Assembly: GCA_026874595.1 (NCBI GenBank)
Contig: CM049307.1
Span: forward strand, 37,364,862 to 37,428,861
DNA: 64,000 bases
Direction: 5' to 3'
DNA from: Sipunculus nudus
Lineage: Eukaryota > Annelida > Sipuncula > Golfingiida > Sipunculidae
The notes under the pieces were generated by a model, which did not search any database, had not been told where the DNA came from, and worked only from the letters and a program-made list of their open reading frames with translations. Shown in pieces: positions 48,449 to 61,713 of the stretch. The translations under genes were made by a program, and so were the position numbers. How positions within the stretch are numbered: the stretch's first letter is position 1; the number at the start of each line of letters is the position of its first letter.

Positions 48449-51400
48449 ATCTCAACAAAATTAATCTCATGGTTTATGCAGATTGCATTACTCTTTCCTC
48501 AAAAGGTTCTCAGAAATTAAAATTTTAAATGTTAATGGTACTATTAATTTCAGCATGAAATGAAATGTGATGTCTGAAATCATGTAAACCTCAAATTTAT
48601 TATAACAAATTTTTGTTACGACTTAAAACATTCTCATAAAATCTGTAAAGTTTTATTTGTCACCATAAGGCAATGCACACTTATACATCAATACAGATCA
48701 CATATCAGAATTTTACACCAGAAATAAATTTTAACCTTGCACCAGAACAAAGATGGTGCCACGATTACCATCAGGGGGCACCAGTGAGAATTAAAATGTT
48801 TTGTGTGCGACTATAATGAAGATTTACATATTTCTTGATCTCTTACTGTATTTTGTTGGAGTTTTAAAAATCCCAGGGCTTATTTGGTGAAGGATTCATG
48901 TATACAGATTCTCAAAGCTTGGTCAAACCTGGTAAATAGGGTACCATTCAAAATTAAGGTTTGAAATATGCCACATTTCAAATAGTTTAATTCATCTATC
49001 ACCATTTATTCCAAGATTATATGACTAACCCTGCTCATACTGTAGACAGCTGTAGAACCAGGCAGATTGTGAATTAAATCTGATACCTCCTTGAACCACC
49101 TTAAGGATGAGTAATGCAAACTGGATAAAGTGTTTAGATTAGATTTTAATAAATGAGGGGGTGTCTGCTGTTTGTGATGATTCGTTGAGGCTTAGCTGGG
49201 GTTACAGGCTGGTCATGTTTCCTGGGGCTTTCAGCTTTTGAGATGCTTTGGGTTTTAGGAGTGAATATAAAGCACATTTGTTCTTCCACGGAGATTAAGA
49301 TATCCACATATCACCTCTGTCCAATCACATCAACCCTTGGTGTTATGTACTTGTCCTCAGTTCGTTCATGTACAACTGTAGTGTGATCTCAGGGGTGTAC
49401 TTTGTGAAGACTTCTGTAGTACCGTAATGTGTACATTATACTTTGTATCCTGCATTTCTTTGTACACCCTATAGCTATATATCTGTTTCATAAAGATTTG
49501 ATTATTATTATCATTAAATATGGTAAATATTAGTGTTGGTAATCAGCTGTAATTCTATAATCGATCATCATTAAAATTCAGTTAACCCCTACTGACCGAC
49601 ATCCGAATTAATTGCTTGTCTAAGTGTATGGAATTTCTGGCCAAATATCGAACTGAATATTGTCTCAGCTGATATATAGGGCTAAATATTGGCTTGTATA
49701 ATCTAATAGTTCAATAGCCAACATGTGTATAATGTAAACTAAGGTATGAAGTTATAAGTAAACACACATTTCTAAAGTTTGGCTGTAAAAATTATGTGAA
49801 GGCACATGTTTCCTTATTCCAAAGCCTAAGTTATGTGCAAAATTTTGTAATAAATTATGGCACTGCATGATCAAATCATTTGCAATCTACTGACCTATCA
49901 TCGATTAAAAGCAATCATCAGCCCATCCCTATAAATACCTCAGTTGCTAAACACTGTCACCTGGTGTTCATCCAGGGAGACAGAGTTCAGACCGTTGAAT
50001 TACGATTTTTTCTTGTTTATTAAATTTCCTATTGTCTCATACAATAGTAACAGAGGCCTAAAGGCATGAAATAGAAGCAATAGGATACCCAGTGATCAAC
50101 AAAAGAACCAATTTAAGACCTACAGACAGAGTAGTACAGAGTGAGGTCTTTTATGGTGAAGGTGTTTAGTTCAGCCTTCCTGATGAACACAGAATAAACT
50201 GGTCATCATGGATGTAAACCTCTGTCTTCATGTATTTAGCTGCTAAATTCCCTGGTGCAGGCAGTTCATTTACGTCATTTCAGCCACACCTGTCATAGGC
50301 TCCTAGCTGTCAGTGAGACCCAGAGTGATTACAGAAAAATGGCCAGGTCTCTTTATGCGCTGACCCCTTAATATTCTTGATAAACCATTCTTTTAAATGG
50401 TTCTGCTCTTGGTCTCTCAGGTTCCTTGTGTCTTTATATCTGTGGTCCTATGATACATGTGACTGTGTGGTATTCAAATGAATTCAATGTTAATTTCACA
50501 GGCTAGTTAACAAGAAAATGTCCAAAGAGATGTTCATACTTTAATTAAAGATGTAGAGGGATTTCAGAAACAACTGTAGGAAATGATGTACCAAAGGGGG
50601 CGGGGGGAAATAGTTTGATAACTGACCACCAGGTGGTGCTGATGAGGCAATAAGGTGTTGCCCCCAATATTACAGAAGATACTTTGAAGGTACTTCTCAT
50701 TCTTATTAGAGCTGAAGAAATACTTTTCTTTATTGGTGTACTGAAATATTTAAGTTTTATTAAAATATTTTTAATATATAAGTACATAAGGTGGAAAAGA
50801 ATTATATACACAGACAACGCAGCATCATTCATGTGTTCCAAGTGAAATAGAATGCTTCTACAGGTATTAGAAATAGTTAAGTCTATTTTGGAAACTTCCT
50901 GGAAAAATTATTGAAAAATTCACCTGTTATTTGCAGTGTCAATGAACAGATTAGCTGGTCTATCTGAATCATTCAAGGATAAAGGTAAACAGATTTACTG
51001 GTTAATTTTTCATTTGTTTGTGAAGATGGATGGTTGTTTGAGGAGAATGCTGTACTTCAGTGGTCTGACGGTTTTGCGACTCTCCACATTTGCCAGTGTG
51101 AGTTCAGGCATTTCAGGTGGTATTTAACTGACCAGGGTATATAAATGTACTACACACCTCAGCCAGTTATATTTGCATATTTGCACTGCAGTTGTGGGTT
51201 AAAGGTTTCTTCATTGGAGAATATATTATATATTGATGCACATATTCAGTTTCCAAATTAGTTGTAATTTATTTTCATTATGTATAGGCAAAGAATAAAA
51301 TTAAGGATCGAAGACAGAAAGTGTGATTGTTGATATACAATTTAGCTAGAGAATATAATATACATCCCACTGCATGTGTATGCTATATGCACAATGTGTT

Positions 51401-52130
51401 TCTCCGTCTCAGATATATATATACTTGCACACTGAGGTAAGAATGTTTATACACAGATACTGATATATATGTTAGTGAATGATCATTACAAATCTTATGC
51501 TTTTTGTTAATGTTGACTCCATTAAATGTATTGTTTAGGAGTTGTTGAGGTAAAACAAAACTGCCCTCTTGTATTTGGATGAGATCTTTATTAACAGAAC
51601 TTCTTAATTGAATGGACAAGGGAAAGGGAAATTTCAAAATGTTTATCAAAGGCCAGTTTTAAAGTAAATATTCATTTTAAAATATTCATAGTGAAATTGA
51701 TGGTTATTGCCAAGACAAAAAAATCAAGCAGAGTTGTATCTTCCCAATAGCTGTCAAGTAGACTTGTATCTTTCAAATAACGATAAATAAAATGTGCTGC
51801 ATTCAATTGAAAGCACACAGACACAAACATTCTATTTGAAAATATAAAACCTTATATACAAATATGAGCAGGGATGCATATTTTGCAGGCTGGATATGTA
51901 ACTATGGATATCATAACAAGTGCCTGTCGTTGATACGCTTTCATTTTACACGAGAGAATGCTGAAGTCCTACAGATTGTTGGTGTGTTACCTGTTGCCAG
52001 TTTTGCTCAACCTGTATGTGTTTTGTAAATATGTGAATGTCAGACACATGACCTGTTGATCCGGTGTGGAAAGTCTCGCTGTGTGGTGATTTCTGTTTCA
52101 TTTTAAAATAAATACTTTTATAATAACTGA
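48449..52130 (+). promoter_or_regulatory. CRLF3: CRLF3 3' UTR and downstream region
   Basis: This follows the CRLF3 stop codon. The first AATAAA is at about 48722-48727 (about 275 nt after the stop). Another good one lies at about 52108 (TTTTAAAATAAATAC) with a GT-rich stretch after it. The transcript end could be either. Apart from a possible hAT-like fragment at 49.5-49.95 kb the region is AT-rich with only short frames. Confidence 0.4.
49534..49946. mobile_element. Possible degenerate hAT-like fragment
   Basis: Ends TAGTGTTGG and CCATCCCTA resemble a decayed inverted terminal repeat, and the interior has ATAATCGATCATC and ATCATCGATTAAAAG motifs of the kind seen in the hAT-type element of BUD31 intron 2. 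Flanks GTAAATAT and TAAATACC do not form a clean 8-bp duplication, so the assignment is weak. The right half is repeated at 42.05-42.17 kb. Confidence 0.4.
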
Positions 52131-53490
52131 ATCTTGTCTGTCATTTCTAACGTAACGTTATCCATTGTCAGCTCACCTGTTTTACTATGAGCGACGTCTG
52201 TCCGCAATCTATTTTGTCCGTATGTTTTTCGGACTAAGTTTGCCTTAGGTGCTTCACTGTATGACGTAATTCTTTATAATACTGATGCATATTGTTCATG
52301 TTTTCTCTTTATTGGCCAGTCTCTTAAACATTGCTTTTCATCCGAGGTCACTTGGATGACCCTAATGTCGTGTACACACGGTCCGGCATAAAACACTTGC
52401 GGACCGCCCGTTAGCCCTGTATGTCAATGTGTAAAGCCCACAAATACCACGTTTGTTCTTTTGATTTCCCCTTTTTTCTCTATTTTTATTTAGTCCATGG
52501 TCGTAATTAACGTGAATAATGCATGTGTTGGAAGGCTGTTCATGTCCGCCAAACACACCCAATTGATAAAAAAGAGCCCATATCTCCGACTTTTAAACAC
52601 TGGCTATTGCATCCTCGAGTGAAGTAGACGTATAATGTATAACTGCGTATATTATGTTCTTGTACAGATTTACGTGATCGAGGTCTGTAAGAACGTGCTC
52701 TTAAACGATTGAACGTGGCTCTCGTTTCTCACATTTCTAGCCATATTTATTTATGAAAGTGGTTAATTTAGACCGTATCGGGTTTCGCTTTTAGACATAT
52801 GAAAATAAAAAAAGCAAAGATCCAGGCACTTGTATTGTAATTTATGTTTAGAAACGATGGCACCGTCATTTTTGAAAACACAGTAGCTTGAATCCTTATT
52901 AAAAAAAATAGGAAGAAAGCGATATAGCATAAGACAAATGTGTGTTTTGGGAACAATATTAGTGATAAACGTACCAAGTATTTCAACGTTAGGCACGATT
53001 ATATACTCATTCAGTGCACAGTCCATTTCTCGATAAAATCACACCCACAGATTGGAATTCAAGTGACCGTTTTGAAAAAAGAAAAAAAAAACACAAAACA
53101 AAACAACAACATCAGAGATGCTCAGTACTGAGACAGTGGTTACGGTTGTAAGGTTACCATACAGACAGCACTTAAATTTATAAAGCATCGGTGACATAGA
53201 TGTAAACTAGTTTTGTCCAGTGATCTAGATTCTACTGCAATACCGTGATGTGGCTGGAAAAAAAATCGATTTTCTGCGACACGACGGATTAAGATGTGAC
53301 TGACGGAAATTCTTTCAGAAAAGGGGACTGTATTCATGCCAACAGGTCTGGAATTTGGTCAGAAAACATTTTTTCCTAATGTATACCAAGCTAAATCAGA
53401 TTTTTCATATTTATTTCGGGATTCAAGCGCCTGGCCATTAGTTTCGTTAAGTTTTCATATTGGTCTGTCTTCAACATTTGCAGCAGCTGC
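52131..53490. other. Intergenic sequence, no gene recognised
   Basis: Unique-looking sequence with several short frames on both strands but no recognisable domain or supported exon. The - strand frames 52763-53026 and 52768-52986 overlap in different frames and are low complexity. Confidence 0.5.
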
Positions 53491-53497
53491 AGAAGAA

Positions 53498-53856
53498 GTT
53501 TACGCTCATCGAGCAGCTACAGGTTGCTGTGGTCAAGAACTCAGCCTTGCGCGCTCCCTAAGCATGTTGTCCGAGCCAACAGACGCGATGCCACACCAAG
53601 CCAAGCAAGGAGCCGCGAGAGACCGCCACCGTACATCTTGAGCCGGTGATCTTGTAGGAAAGCTACAGCATCCACAGCCGCAAAGGCAGAAGCAACCTAC
53701 ATTCCCTCCACCGATCCCAACAGCGGAGACCCAGCCATGCCATTCGAGAGCCGAACCCAATCTTGTGAACGACAGTTTTTCGAGACAGATCGCCCTTTTA
53801 TACTTGCAGTTTCGGCCATTTAGACCGTATTAGCAAGTTTAGCAAGTTTTTTCGTC
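53498..53856 (+). repeat. Dispersed retroelement-like repeat, copy 2 (inverse of 22.4-22.8 kb)
   Basis: Closely similar to the reverse complement of 22445-22765 (see landmarks there). The copy begins near 'acgctcatcgagcagctaca' and ends near 'gcaagttttttcgtcatc', after which the two copies diverge. The upstream frame LQKKFTLIEQLQVAVVK ends at a stop at the same position as in copy 1. Whether the unit is part of an LTR, a 3' UTR or a SINE-like repeat is not decidable from two copies. Confidence 0.7.
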
Positions 53857-54049
53857 ATCAGCACTTCAACATTTGCCTGCGGGCCAAGAAAGCATCTGAT
53901 AACGTATATACGCGTCACCATCGGATCATTCAAAAACTCAGGACAGTTTGAGTATATAGGCCTACACTCGTAAAGGTCTCTCATAAAATTGCTTCATCTA
54001 TAACACATGGATCCTATATCTGTGGATACTTTCCTTAACACATACATAC

Positions 54050-54863
54050 TGTTACGGAACCTAATATAAACAGATCACGTATGCGTGATGAACACAAATT
54101 TTGTAACGAAGATAAAAAAAAATCAGATTCTGTAACACTAGGCAGCGTGAAATGTCTAGGGGAATGAATAAAGAAGTCAGTGGTTTTTTTTGTTAACAAA
54201 TAATTATAATTTATTCTTAAAACAACCCTAACAATACAATACACTAAATCAATACAATTATACAGTAAAACAGCGGTATAGCAACAAATCAATACAATCA
54301 CACAGAAAATAATGTGCACAGTACCTGGATACCAACACCGTCACAAGGATAAGTTCTTTAAATGTATACTCTCGGAGAATGACAGTCCAGTGTAAAGTTC
54401 TTGTAACAGCCCAGAAAGTAAACTGAAGTCCAAATGCATAAAATCCAGGAGAAAGTCTTAAAAAATATCTAAATGCCGCATTAGTCGGATAATGTCCTAG
54501 AAACTGACGCACGCTTCTGCGTCCGCTGGAATCTTCTCTGCTCTCTCTGCCTGGTTCTAAAACACAGCCCCTTTATATACCTTCACACCTCAAGCCGAGA
54601 ATTTTCCACTTCTCGAACAGTCTTAAGGATCCTACGCAACACAGTAAACACGCGTTTCAGGAATTCTCCAGAAAAACAGCGCTGTGTATCTCTACACACC
54701 AGGCTCATCACGTGACCTCGGCCAGGCGTGAAACACCAAGGCTAAACATGACAACGAGAGTTCAACCAGTACGAATTAAACATAGTATGTAATGCGCGGC
54801 CAGACACGAGTGCCACAACAGGAGTTACGCCCGTGTCACATAATAAAAAGAGCACCTGTAACA
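54050..54863 (-). mobile_element. Solo LTR of an LTR retrotransposon
   Basis: The 814-bp unit reads, on the - strand, from TGTTACAGGTGC to GGTTCCGTAACA, i.e. the canonical TG...CA termini within a 6-bp inverted TGTTAC/GTAACA. It is flanked by a 4-bp direct repeat ATAC at 54046-54049 and 54864-54867. On the - strand it carries TATATAAAG (54572-54580), a GC-rich stretch after it, and AATAAA (54215-54210), in the U3-R-U5 order of an LTR. There are no internal gag-pol sequences beside it, so it is a solo LTR left by recombination. The 4-5 bp duplication fits a Gypsy/Ty3-type element but the family is not proven. It starts about 75 bp past the lipocalin polyadenylation signal, in the same orientation. 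Confidence 0.88.
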
Positions 54864-54938
54864 ATACACAAATATAAACTGATGTTAGTGATAATGATAC
54901 ACTTGTCAACTTGTGGAATCAGCAATTGTATTTAATCT

Positions 54939-54944
54939 TTTATT
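54939..54944 (-). terminator. Polyadenylation signal of the lipocalin gene
   Basis: AATAAA on the - strand, 44 nt after the lipocalin stop codon. The transcript would end near 54920, just short of the solo LTR. Confidence 0.7.
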
Positions 54945-54987
54945 ATAACATGTATGTATAAAATTTTATATGGCTCTATATATGACG

Positions 54988-56882
54988 TCAGACGTTGGCT
55001 GGTTTTGGAGCGTACTGGCAGTCAGATTCCTGGTATGTTCGGATTGGGTAGTTGGCCGGGGTGTCGAATCCGTTCTCACGAAGGTACGTCAGGACTTCAT
55101 CCTCGTATATCGACCTAAATCTCGTGACATCTCGCGTGAGTACGAACAGGAAGAATCGGAGAGGATCCGTGACGATGGCGTAATCGTACAGCTTGTCTGG
55201 TCCAAATTCTTTTGGCCCAAGCTTCACAATCCAGTCTGTAATATGTTAATTGTTATCAATACACATATATATAAATATACTTAAAATCCGATTTAAACAA
55301 ACTTTTACTTTCTCAGCACACACCTCCAATGCATATGCCAATTTCATGTTGAAGCGGTTCACATGGTTACCAAGTTTAGATGGTTACTACGAATCACCGG
55401 ACGGTCACTAGGAATCCTTTGTTATTTCAATTTTACATCTTACTGAATTTCATATAAAATGTAACACGTTTAATTAAAATTTTTTATATATTTTTTTAAT
55501 GCTTATACAAATAACATTTTATTTCGATTTCTACTATGGTCATATAAGGTACCTGAATCCTTTCATTTGCTGTTTTTACTTACACGGGCCGCCTCCTTCC
55601 TCTCCGCCATCCAGACCCACCCACAGTTTTCCCGGCTCATCAGTGGTGTAGGCGAACCCTCTGATGTCACTGAGGGCACCGTCTGGCGTCACGTTACGGT
55701 TAGCGTTGTACACCGTCAGCACGGAAGCGTTATATACGCCATCTGCAGGACAGAACGAAATCGTTAAAAGTGGAAACAGTTCGACTTCCTCATGAAACCC
55801 AGTTTTTAATGTACAACCAGATTTTATTTTGATAGATTTCTAATTGATTTAGTACAATAGAAAATCATTTTATTTAGGAGGTATAGATGTTCCAGTGCAG
55901 TGGATTTAGTGGTGATTTCAATTTATACCTTGTTACGTTTAATGGACCGCCTTTAAGATATGATTGAAGAATCATTACAAACAGTTTTTATGTAAAGCTG
56001 TAATATCTTTTAAAATAAGTTTTTATAATAACTTTCGCAGATATAAAGTTATTGGCTGTAAATTCAAAAGTGGTTCCAGCAATTAAAAAGATTCGCATAT
56101 CAGTCACATCATATGTCAATTTATGTTAACTTAGCTATAGAACTGTAAATACCCGCAATGCTATTATAATTTTCATTATAACATTAGAATTATATTAAAA
56201 TATTCATTATAATATGAGGTAAATGTTGTGAACTTGTGGCGTACACTTACAATCAGCAGTCACGCACACTGCGTTCTTCTCAAACGTTTCCATGACAATT
56301 GGACTGGCGTACGTCTGTCAAAAAGATTTAACCGGTACAAGTCTATTCATCATATACACAAGAGAACCTCGGTAGCACGAGCTTCATGAGTCCTGGCAGT
56401 AATTTCTTTTATGAATAAACAGGAATCAATTAAAAGAGTATTATCTATGTAGGTGATGTACTGATAGCAGTACACTGAATGCATGTATGAAATAACAAAA
56501 TTGTATTAATAAATTGTTCTCTTAAACCGGCATGCATTCAAATCGGAGTAAAGGTGATCGCCTTCGAAAAAAGTTAAGTTTTAAGGAAACAGACTGGTTT
56601 GGTTTGCCGATAAACGAAAGGTTTGATCAAGTAGGTGTTATGAATGTTCATCCATGTACATATTATGTGCAAGTTGTTCAAAATAACTGGAAAAGAAAAT
56701 AAAGATATTGAATACATGCTCTGCAGGTTAGTCTCCAATTATATACCAGTGTCAAATACCTGAAACCACCTGCCGAGGTATTTTGGTACGTCCAACTCCG
56801 GGACGGTCTCTGGGATGTCTGGCAACTGAGCACAGCAGATGGCGCTGCAAGCCAGGAGTAGTAATGTTGTAAGGTGACACAT
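54988..56882 (-). CDS. Secreted apolipoprotein D-like lipocalin, four exons
   Basis: Exons in transcript order are 56882-56760, 56314-56251, 55742-55584 and 55235-54988; GT-AG introns with phases 0, 1, 1; 594 nt, 197 aa. Residues 1-18 form a signal peptide (MCHLTTLLLLACSAICCA). The lipocalin G-x-W motif is YLGRWFQ at 35-41. Motif 2 is YDYAIVTDPLRFFLFVLTRD at 132-151, which includes the motif 3-type arginine R150, and PYWIVKLGP precedes it. Cys58 and Cys188 are placed like a disulfide pair of apolipoprotein D. N67-A-S and N79-V-T are potential glycosylation sites. Such proteins are secreted beta-barrels that carry small hydrophobic ligands. Closest type is apoD/Lazarillo; the exact orthology is not claimed. 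The start is chosen by the signal peptide and a TATA box 39 bp upstream. The gene reads towards CRLF3 and is convergent with it. Confidence 0.93.
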
Positions 56883-56920
56883 TCTGAAAATTGTAATGCA
56901 GGGTTGTACCTATCCTGAGG

Positions 56921-56929
56921 GTTTATATA
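56921..56929 (-). promoter_or_regulatory. TATA box of the lipocalin gene
   Basis: TATATAAAC on the - strand, 39-47 bp upstream of the start codon, implies a very short leader of about 10-20 nt if used. The sequence TTACAATTTTCAG just before the ATG also resembles a splice acceptor, so an additional upstream untranslated exon cannot be excluded. Confidence 0.55.
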
Positions 56930-57532
56930 TCATGAAAATAACGTGGTGAAACACGTGGTGCACGTGCTTTCATACTTTATCGGTCAATGCATAGCCTTGT
57001 TGTCGAAAGAGATAAGATGAATATCGGGGCCAACGCGCGTACTGCATGGAATAGCCAGTCTGCGAGTGCACATGCACCATAACGTGCGGCATCAGAATAC
57101 TGTTACATTATTATTTAGTTAATGGGAACAATCTCTTTGAACGTTTAATTACTAAATCATGAATTGTAAAATGCAATATGTTTGACAAATTTTAATTTTT
57201 TTTTTGCTTCCATCCCATTCAATGTGTCACCGATGTGTAACCAAGTAGAGGACAGTCAGTTCTTGTTCGAGACATTTTACCTGCAGGGGTTTCTTTCATT
57301 AAGTGTATTATCTTCAGACAAATTATATTTCAGTTGCGGGTTAACGCCCCTGGAGGCTCTGAGCTAGGAGAACCCGTGAAGCCTAAATTTTATATCGTCT
57401 GGTGACCATTATACTGGACCAGTCGATCTCGATGCAATGGTTAAGACATTATTCCTTACACTAACAGAGCCACCAAACAAAATCTTTTATGTATGTATAT
57501 ATATGGATATATATATATGGATATATATATAT

Positions 57533-57574
<42 letters not shown>

Positions 57575-59120
57575 TCTCTATTCAGAGAAATGGAACATTG
57601 CTGAAATGTAGCGTTGGCCAAATAATTGCCGGTGTTTGTCAATTTTTCCACAGAGACACCTGCAAATCTGTCAATGTATGTTATTAATGTCACTTATGTG
57701 CTTCCTGTCATAAAGTGCATGTATAATCTGCTTGTAAAACGGTTACCAACGTTCCAACAACGGAACATAAGCCTTATTTAAATCCGTTCTATGTCGTAAA
57801 ATCACTGCTACTCTTTTTATAAGGAATGTGCAACATTTGATTAAAATGGCTAGATCATCAGCGAACTGGAGTTCAGGCAGAATAGAAATAAAAGTCTTGA
57901 AAATAAAAGAAAACGTTTAGTTTCTCGAATTTTTATATTTCACCGGATGCATTACCGGAAGGACCTTACCAGAAAGTTATAAGAAACTGCATGGATTAAA
58001 AGCAGGAAATACAAATGTGATAGAATGGTTTCCCACACCTACACAAAGGAAATAAGTTTGAATGGTTTCCTATGAGAAATAAGTTTAAAAAATTAACTGT
58101 GATAACACTTGAATAATCACTTACACAAGTCCTAATATGGGGCCAGTCAAAGACTAGCTGCAGTATGTACCAATTTACCATGATTATAATGGATAGCGCA
58201 ACAACTGATCAAACTTGAGTATTGAAATGTAATTCTAGCGCTTTTTTATGGTATAGAAAGTCATTCCATAAATCGTATATAGAAAATAACCAAATATAAC
58301 GCGTAAATGTGCGTCTTTAAAAGAGTTTTCTTTCTGTATGCTCCCGGGGTTTAATTTTTGCTACAACAGCCGGAAAGTACCAAGAACCCAGAGAAGATGT
58401 AATATCTCATTTTCTTGACAGAAGTGCCCATACATTCCGATATACTGATCATTCAGCAGTAATTAATGTCTCAATGGAGTTTAAATATCTGTTTTACTGA
58501 TAATATATAACGGTTACTCGGGATCATGATACACAATGAATATGTGCCCAAACATATTTGGATAGATCTGTCCATTAATCCGTTGGGTAAACTGGAGTGT
58601 AAAGACTGTATCCATGTCAAACACGGAAAAACGGTATATACACTCTAGCTATCAAAGGTTTGATAAACAATGGCTGTTATGAGATCAAGAAGGATTTTGA
58701 CTTGTTGTAGTTTCAGTCAGAATTGACTGATAAAGATATTAAAACCCCCTCCGCTTGGTCCTCCTTTGTAAAAATTTAAAAAAAAGACACCCCAAAACTG
58801 TAATTATAAAGTTGTCCATAAGATAACCTTTAAGCAAAACCAACATGTTACCGTAGATGTGACATGGGTTATCTTCTTGCACCAAATATATGTGATTCAT
58901 ATACATTAAGCAGTAATTACTCTGATTGCGAAGCCAGGAAAGGATAACCGCAAGTTAACTTTTAGAGGCCAATCACTATGGTAATGTAGATGCAAAGATA
59001 TATGAAGCAAATATAACTATGACAAATACAAAACAACCTACCAAGAATAGTAGATCACAAACTGCCAATGTAAAAGACATGAATTTTAGATACAACTCGT
59101 CAAATAAATGATATAATGCA
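56930..59120. other. Intergenic sequence upstream of the lipocalin gene
   Basis: Contains a TA-rich microsatellite at about 57497-57572 (GGATATATATATATG units then pure TA). The rest is unique-looking and I recognise no gene; frames at 57182-57367, 57487-57693 and 57996-58181 have no domain. Confidence 0.55.
57497..57572. repeat. TA-rich microsatellite
   Basis: Three 'atatatggatatat' units run into an uninterrupted TA tract. Overlapping frames on both strands encode Tyr-Ile repeats only. Confidence 0.9.
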
Positions 59121-61713
59121 TTTTTAACTCAGCTGACTATAAGTCATCTGAGCTATAGTCGTGGTCCATTGTCCGTCGTCCGTCCGTCTGTCCGTCCGTC
59201 CGTCCCTAGATGTGGCACGTTTTGAAACCGTAAGACCTAGGAATCCAAAATTCGGCATAGTGTTAGATGTCCCCAAGATCTCCTACCAAGCCGAAAACTG
59301 GGTCTTTGCGACTTTGTTCCTTTGAGAAATTAAGGAAAAACGTCAATTTTTTTATTAAAAAGCTATTTTCACACTTCAGGGCTGCCTAATATCAAAACCT
59401 TTCATCTGTTTTTCCTCATATTCACCATAAATATTCCTCTATTTAGTTCCTATATGTACATGCCTGAAATTATGTCTGTATTATATAATTAAAAAAAATT
59501 ATGGGCCAGAACATAATGCATTTTGTAAAAAATCAGGAAAGATATTTGATCACTTTACACAAAGCTTGTTAAAGCTATGGACTTTTTTTCAAGTAATATA
59601 ACTTTAATTAATCAAAATTAAATTGTATACCCAAAATTAGATCAAAATCTTTTAAATTTTTTAAAATATTAACAAAAATAAAAAATTGGTACCTTAAATT
59701 TTGCCTAAATTTGACCATGGCACGTTTTTTTCCTGTAAGTATTGTGGATTTAATTTTCTCAGCATGTTTTTGTTAGCATTTTGTCTGTTAACACCAAAAA
59801 TTTGAAACCAGTTGATCAAAAACTGTAGATTTTATTCAAGTTTTCAAGCACCATGAAACATATTGTTTACATCAGGCTAGTGTTATGCAGTTTGCAAGAG
59901 CTCAGTTCCCAAGCTCTCAGTTCCTAAAATTTGGCATACAATTAGATGTCTCCAAAATCCCCTACCATGCCAAGAATTTGAGATATTAATGAAAAACTTT
60001 ATTTTTCAATTAAAAACCCATTGTTACACTTCAGTACTGCCTAATATCAAAACCACTGATCTGACTCTAATCATATATAATATACATGTTGTTCTATACA
60101 TTCTCTGTGCACATGCCAGAAATGATGTCAGTATTGCGTAATTGTTTTAAGTTATGGGCCCAAACATAATGCACTTTGTAAAAAATCAAGAAATATTTTT
60201 ACTCCCTTTACAAGGGGCTTGCTGAAGCTAGAGATTTTTTATCAGGGATGTAACATTATTTAATCAAGATTCAATTGAATACCCAAAATTAGTTTTTAAT
60301 TTTTTTAATTTTATAAGTTATTAGTATAAATACAAAATTAGTACCTTAAATTTTGCCCAATTTTGACCATTTCACGTTTGTTTCTTGTGAGCTCTGTTTA
60401 TATAATTTTCATATCATGCACACATAAGGAAAAAGCTGAAAGAAATTGGCCAAAAATTGTAGCCTTTATTAATGTTTTTATGAGACCATGTCAGACCTTG
60501 GCTCTCTCCAGCCACTCTTGAGTCACCTGTATGTTGATCTTGTTGAACTTTCAGCAAATTATGCACCCTTGAGGCGAGGCATATATGGCGGCAGCCAGGC
60601 AGCTTATGGCCAGCCACAGTTGATCCAGGTCTCCAACCCAACTCATCTAGTAGTTTTAACCAACAACATAACAATAAACAATAAATTAATCAATTTTTAT
60701 TGGTTTTAATAACAAATTATAGAAAAATAGAAAAGGAATTTGTTAGTTTATAATAACATAAAATTAACTTGCAGTTACTGATGATATAAGAATCTTGTAT
60801 CAATGGATAGAATGTCAAGTATTCCAAATAACACCATGCAGTCACCTATGGCATTTTTCAGTTCAATTTTAATAATAAAAAAGTAAATCATATTATTCAT
60901 TACTAATCATTAGGGATCATATGAAGGAAATTAATGATAGACAAAGATGCAGTTGATAATATTAATCTAGATTCCTACTGTGTCTAGTGTGTACATTGAT
61001 GTGAAATTAGTCCAAAATGAATATATTACATTTATTTTTTTTTAATATAAATAAAAGCCATAAAACCAGGTACTTATGATCATTAATTAAATATGTGAAT
61101 TTTGTACATTCTGGATTCTCAACACCATTGTTTGGTGAAAACTGAATAAATACCAGACATGGTGGGAATACTTTGCAATTGTATTTAAATACGAATATGA
61201 ATATGTACTCCATTATAAAATTTCTTGCATAAAGAATGGGAATTCAGGTAAAAATGAAAGTATATGAATACCAGTGCAAATACTTTCCAAATGTATTCAT
61301 GAATACATTCATGAATATATTCTTTAATATTATTTTAATAATCATTTCAGTTATATTTCATTTTAAAAATCATACGATTCTCTTATTATTTTTAATAAAA
61401 ATTATATTTGGGACAATATTTGTAATTTTTTTAATAAATAGTTAAACTCTTATATTATATGTCCTGCTTATAAGTTATATGGCCAAGTCAAAATCTGTGT
61501 GACAATAGTACTCCATTTGTTAATAAAATAAATGAAATCAATTCTCTTCTCTGTCTCAAAAGGTACTCTCAAAATCATACATCAGCTAAACAACAACAAC
61601 TTGTAATACAGCTTATACTTATTACCACACAAAACCAGCATGTGCCTCATTTCTAAATAATATTTTTTTATCATATATAACAGCTGAGCGCCGTGACCCA
61701 TAGGTCCCTTGTT
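59121..61713. mobile_element. Uninterrupted relative of the CRLF3 intron 5 host element
   Basis: The left end is TTTTTAACTCAGCTGACTAT then AAGTCATCTGAGCTATAG and a tract of GTCCGTC repeats. The right end is CAGCTGAGCGCCGTGACCCA then TAGGTCCCTTGTT. It contains two internal related blocks: 'cacacttcagggctgcctaatatcaaaacc' at about 59370 and 'ttacacttcagtactgcctaatatcaaaaccactgatctg' at about 60022. These match the host element at 42508-46992, and at 59340-59370 the sequence is continuous where that copy holds the satellite insertion. Near its right end it carries an inverse fragment of the 36.9-38.8 kb element. No coding frame was recognised. Confidence 0.7.
60970..61660. repeat. Inverse fragment of the CRLF3 intron 1 element interior
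   Basis: This is the reverse complement of sequence related to about 37380-38110: 'aagccataaaaccaggtacttatgatcat', 'aactgaataaataccagacatg', 'atatgtactccat', 'cacacaaaaccagca'. The 269-bp inverted repeats are absent, so either the interior is an element in its own right or this copy lost its ends. Confidence 0.75.

Noticed and set aside
54035-54512. Two - strand frames of 94 and 84 codons
   Set aside because: Both fall inside the solo LTR and overlap one another; LTRs are non-coding.
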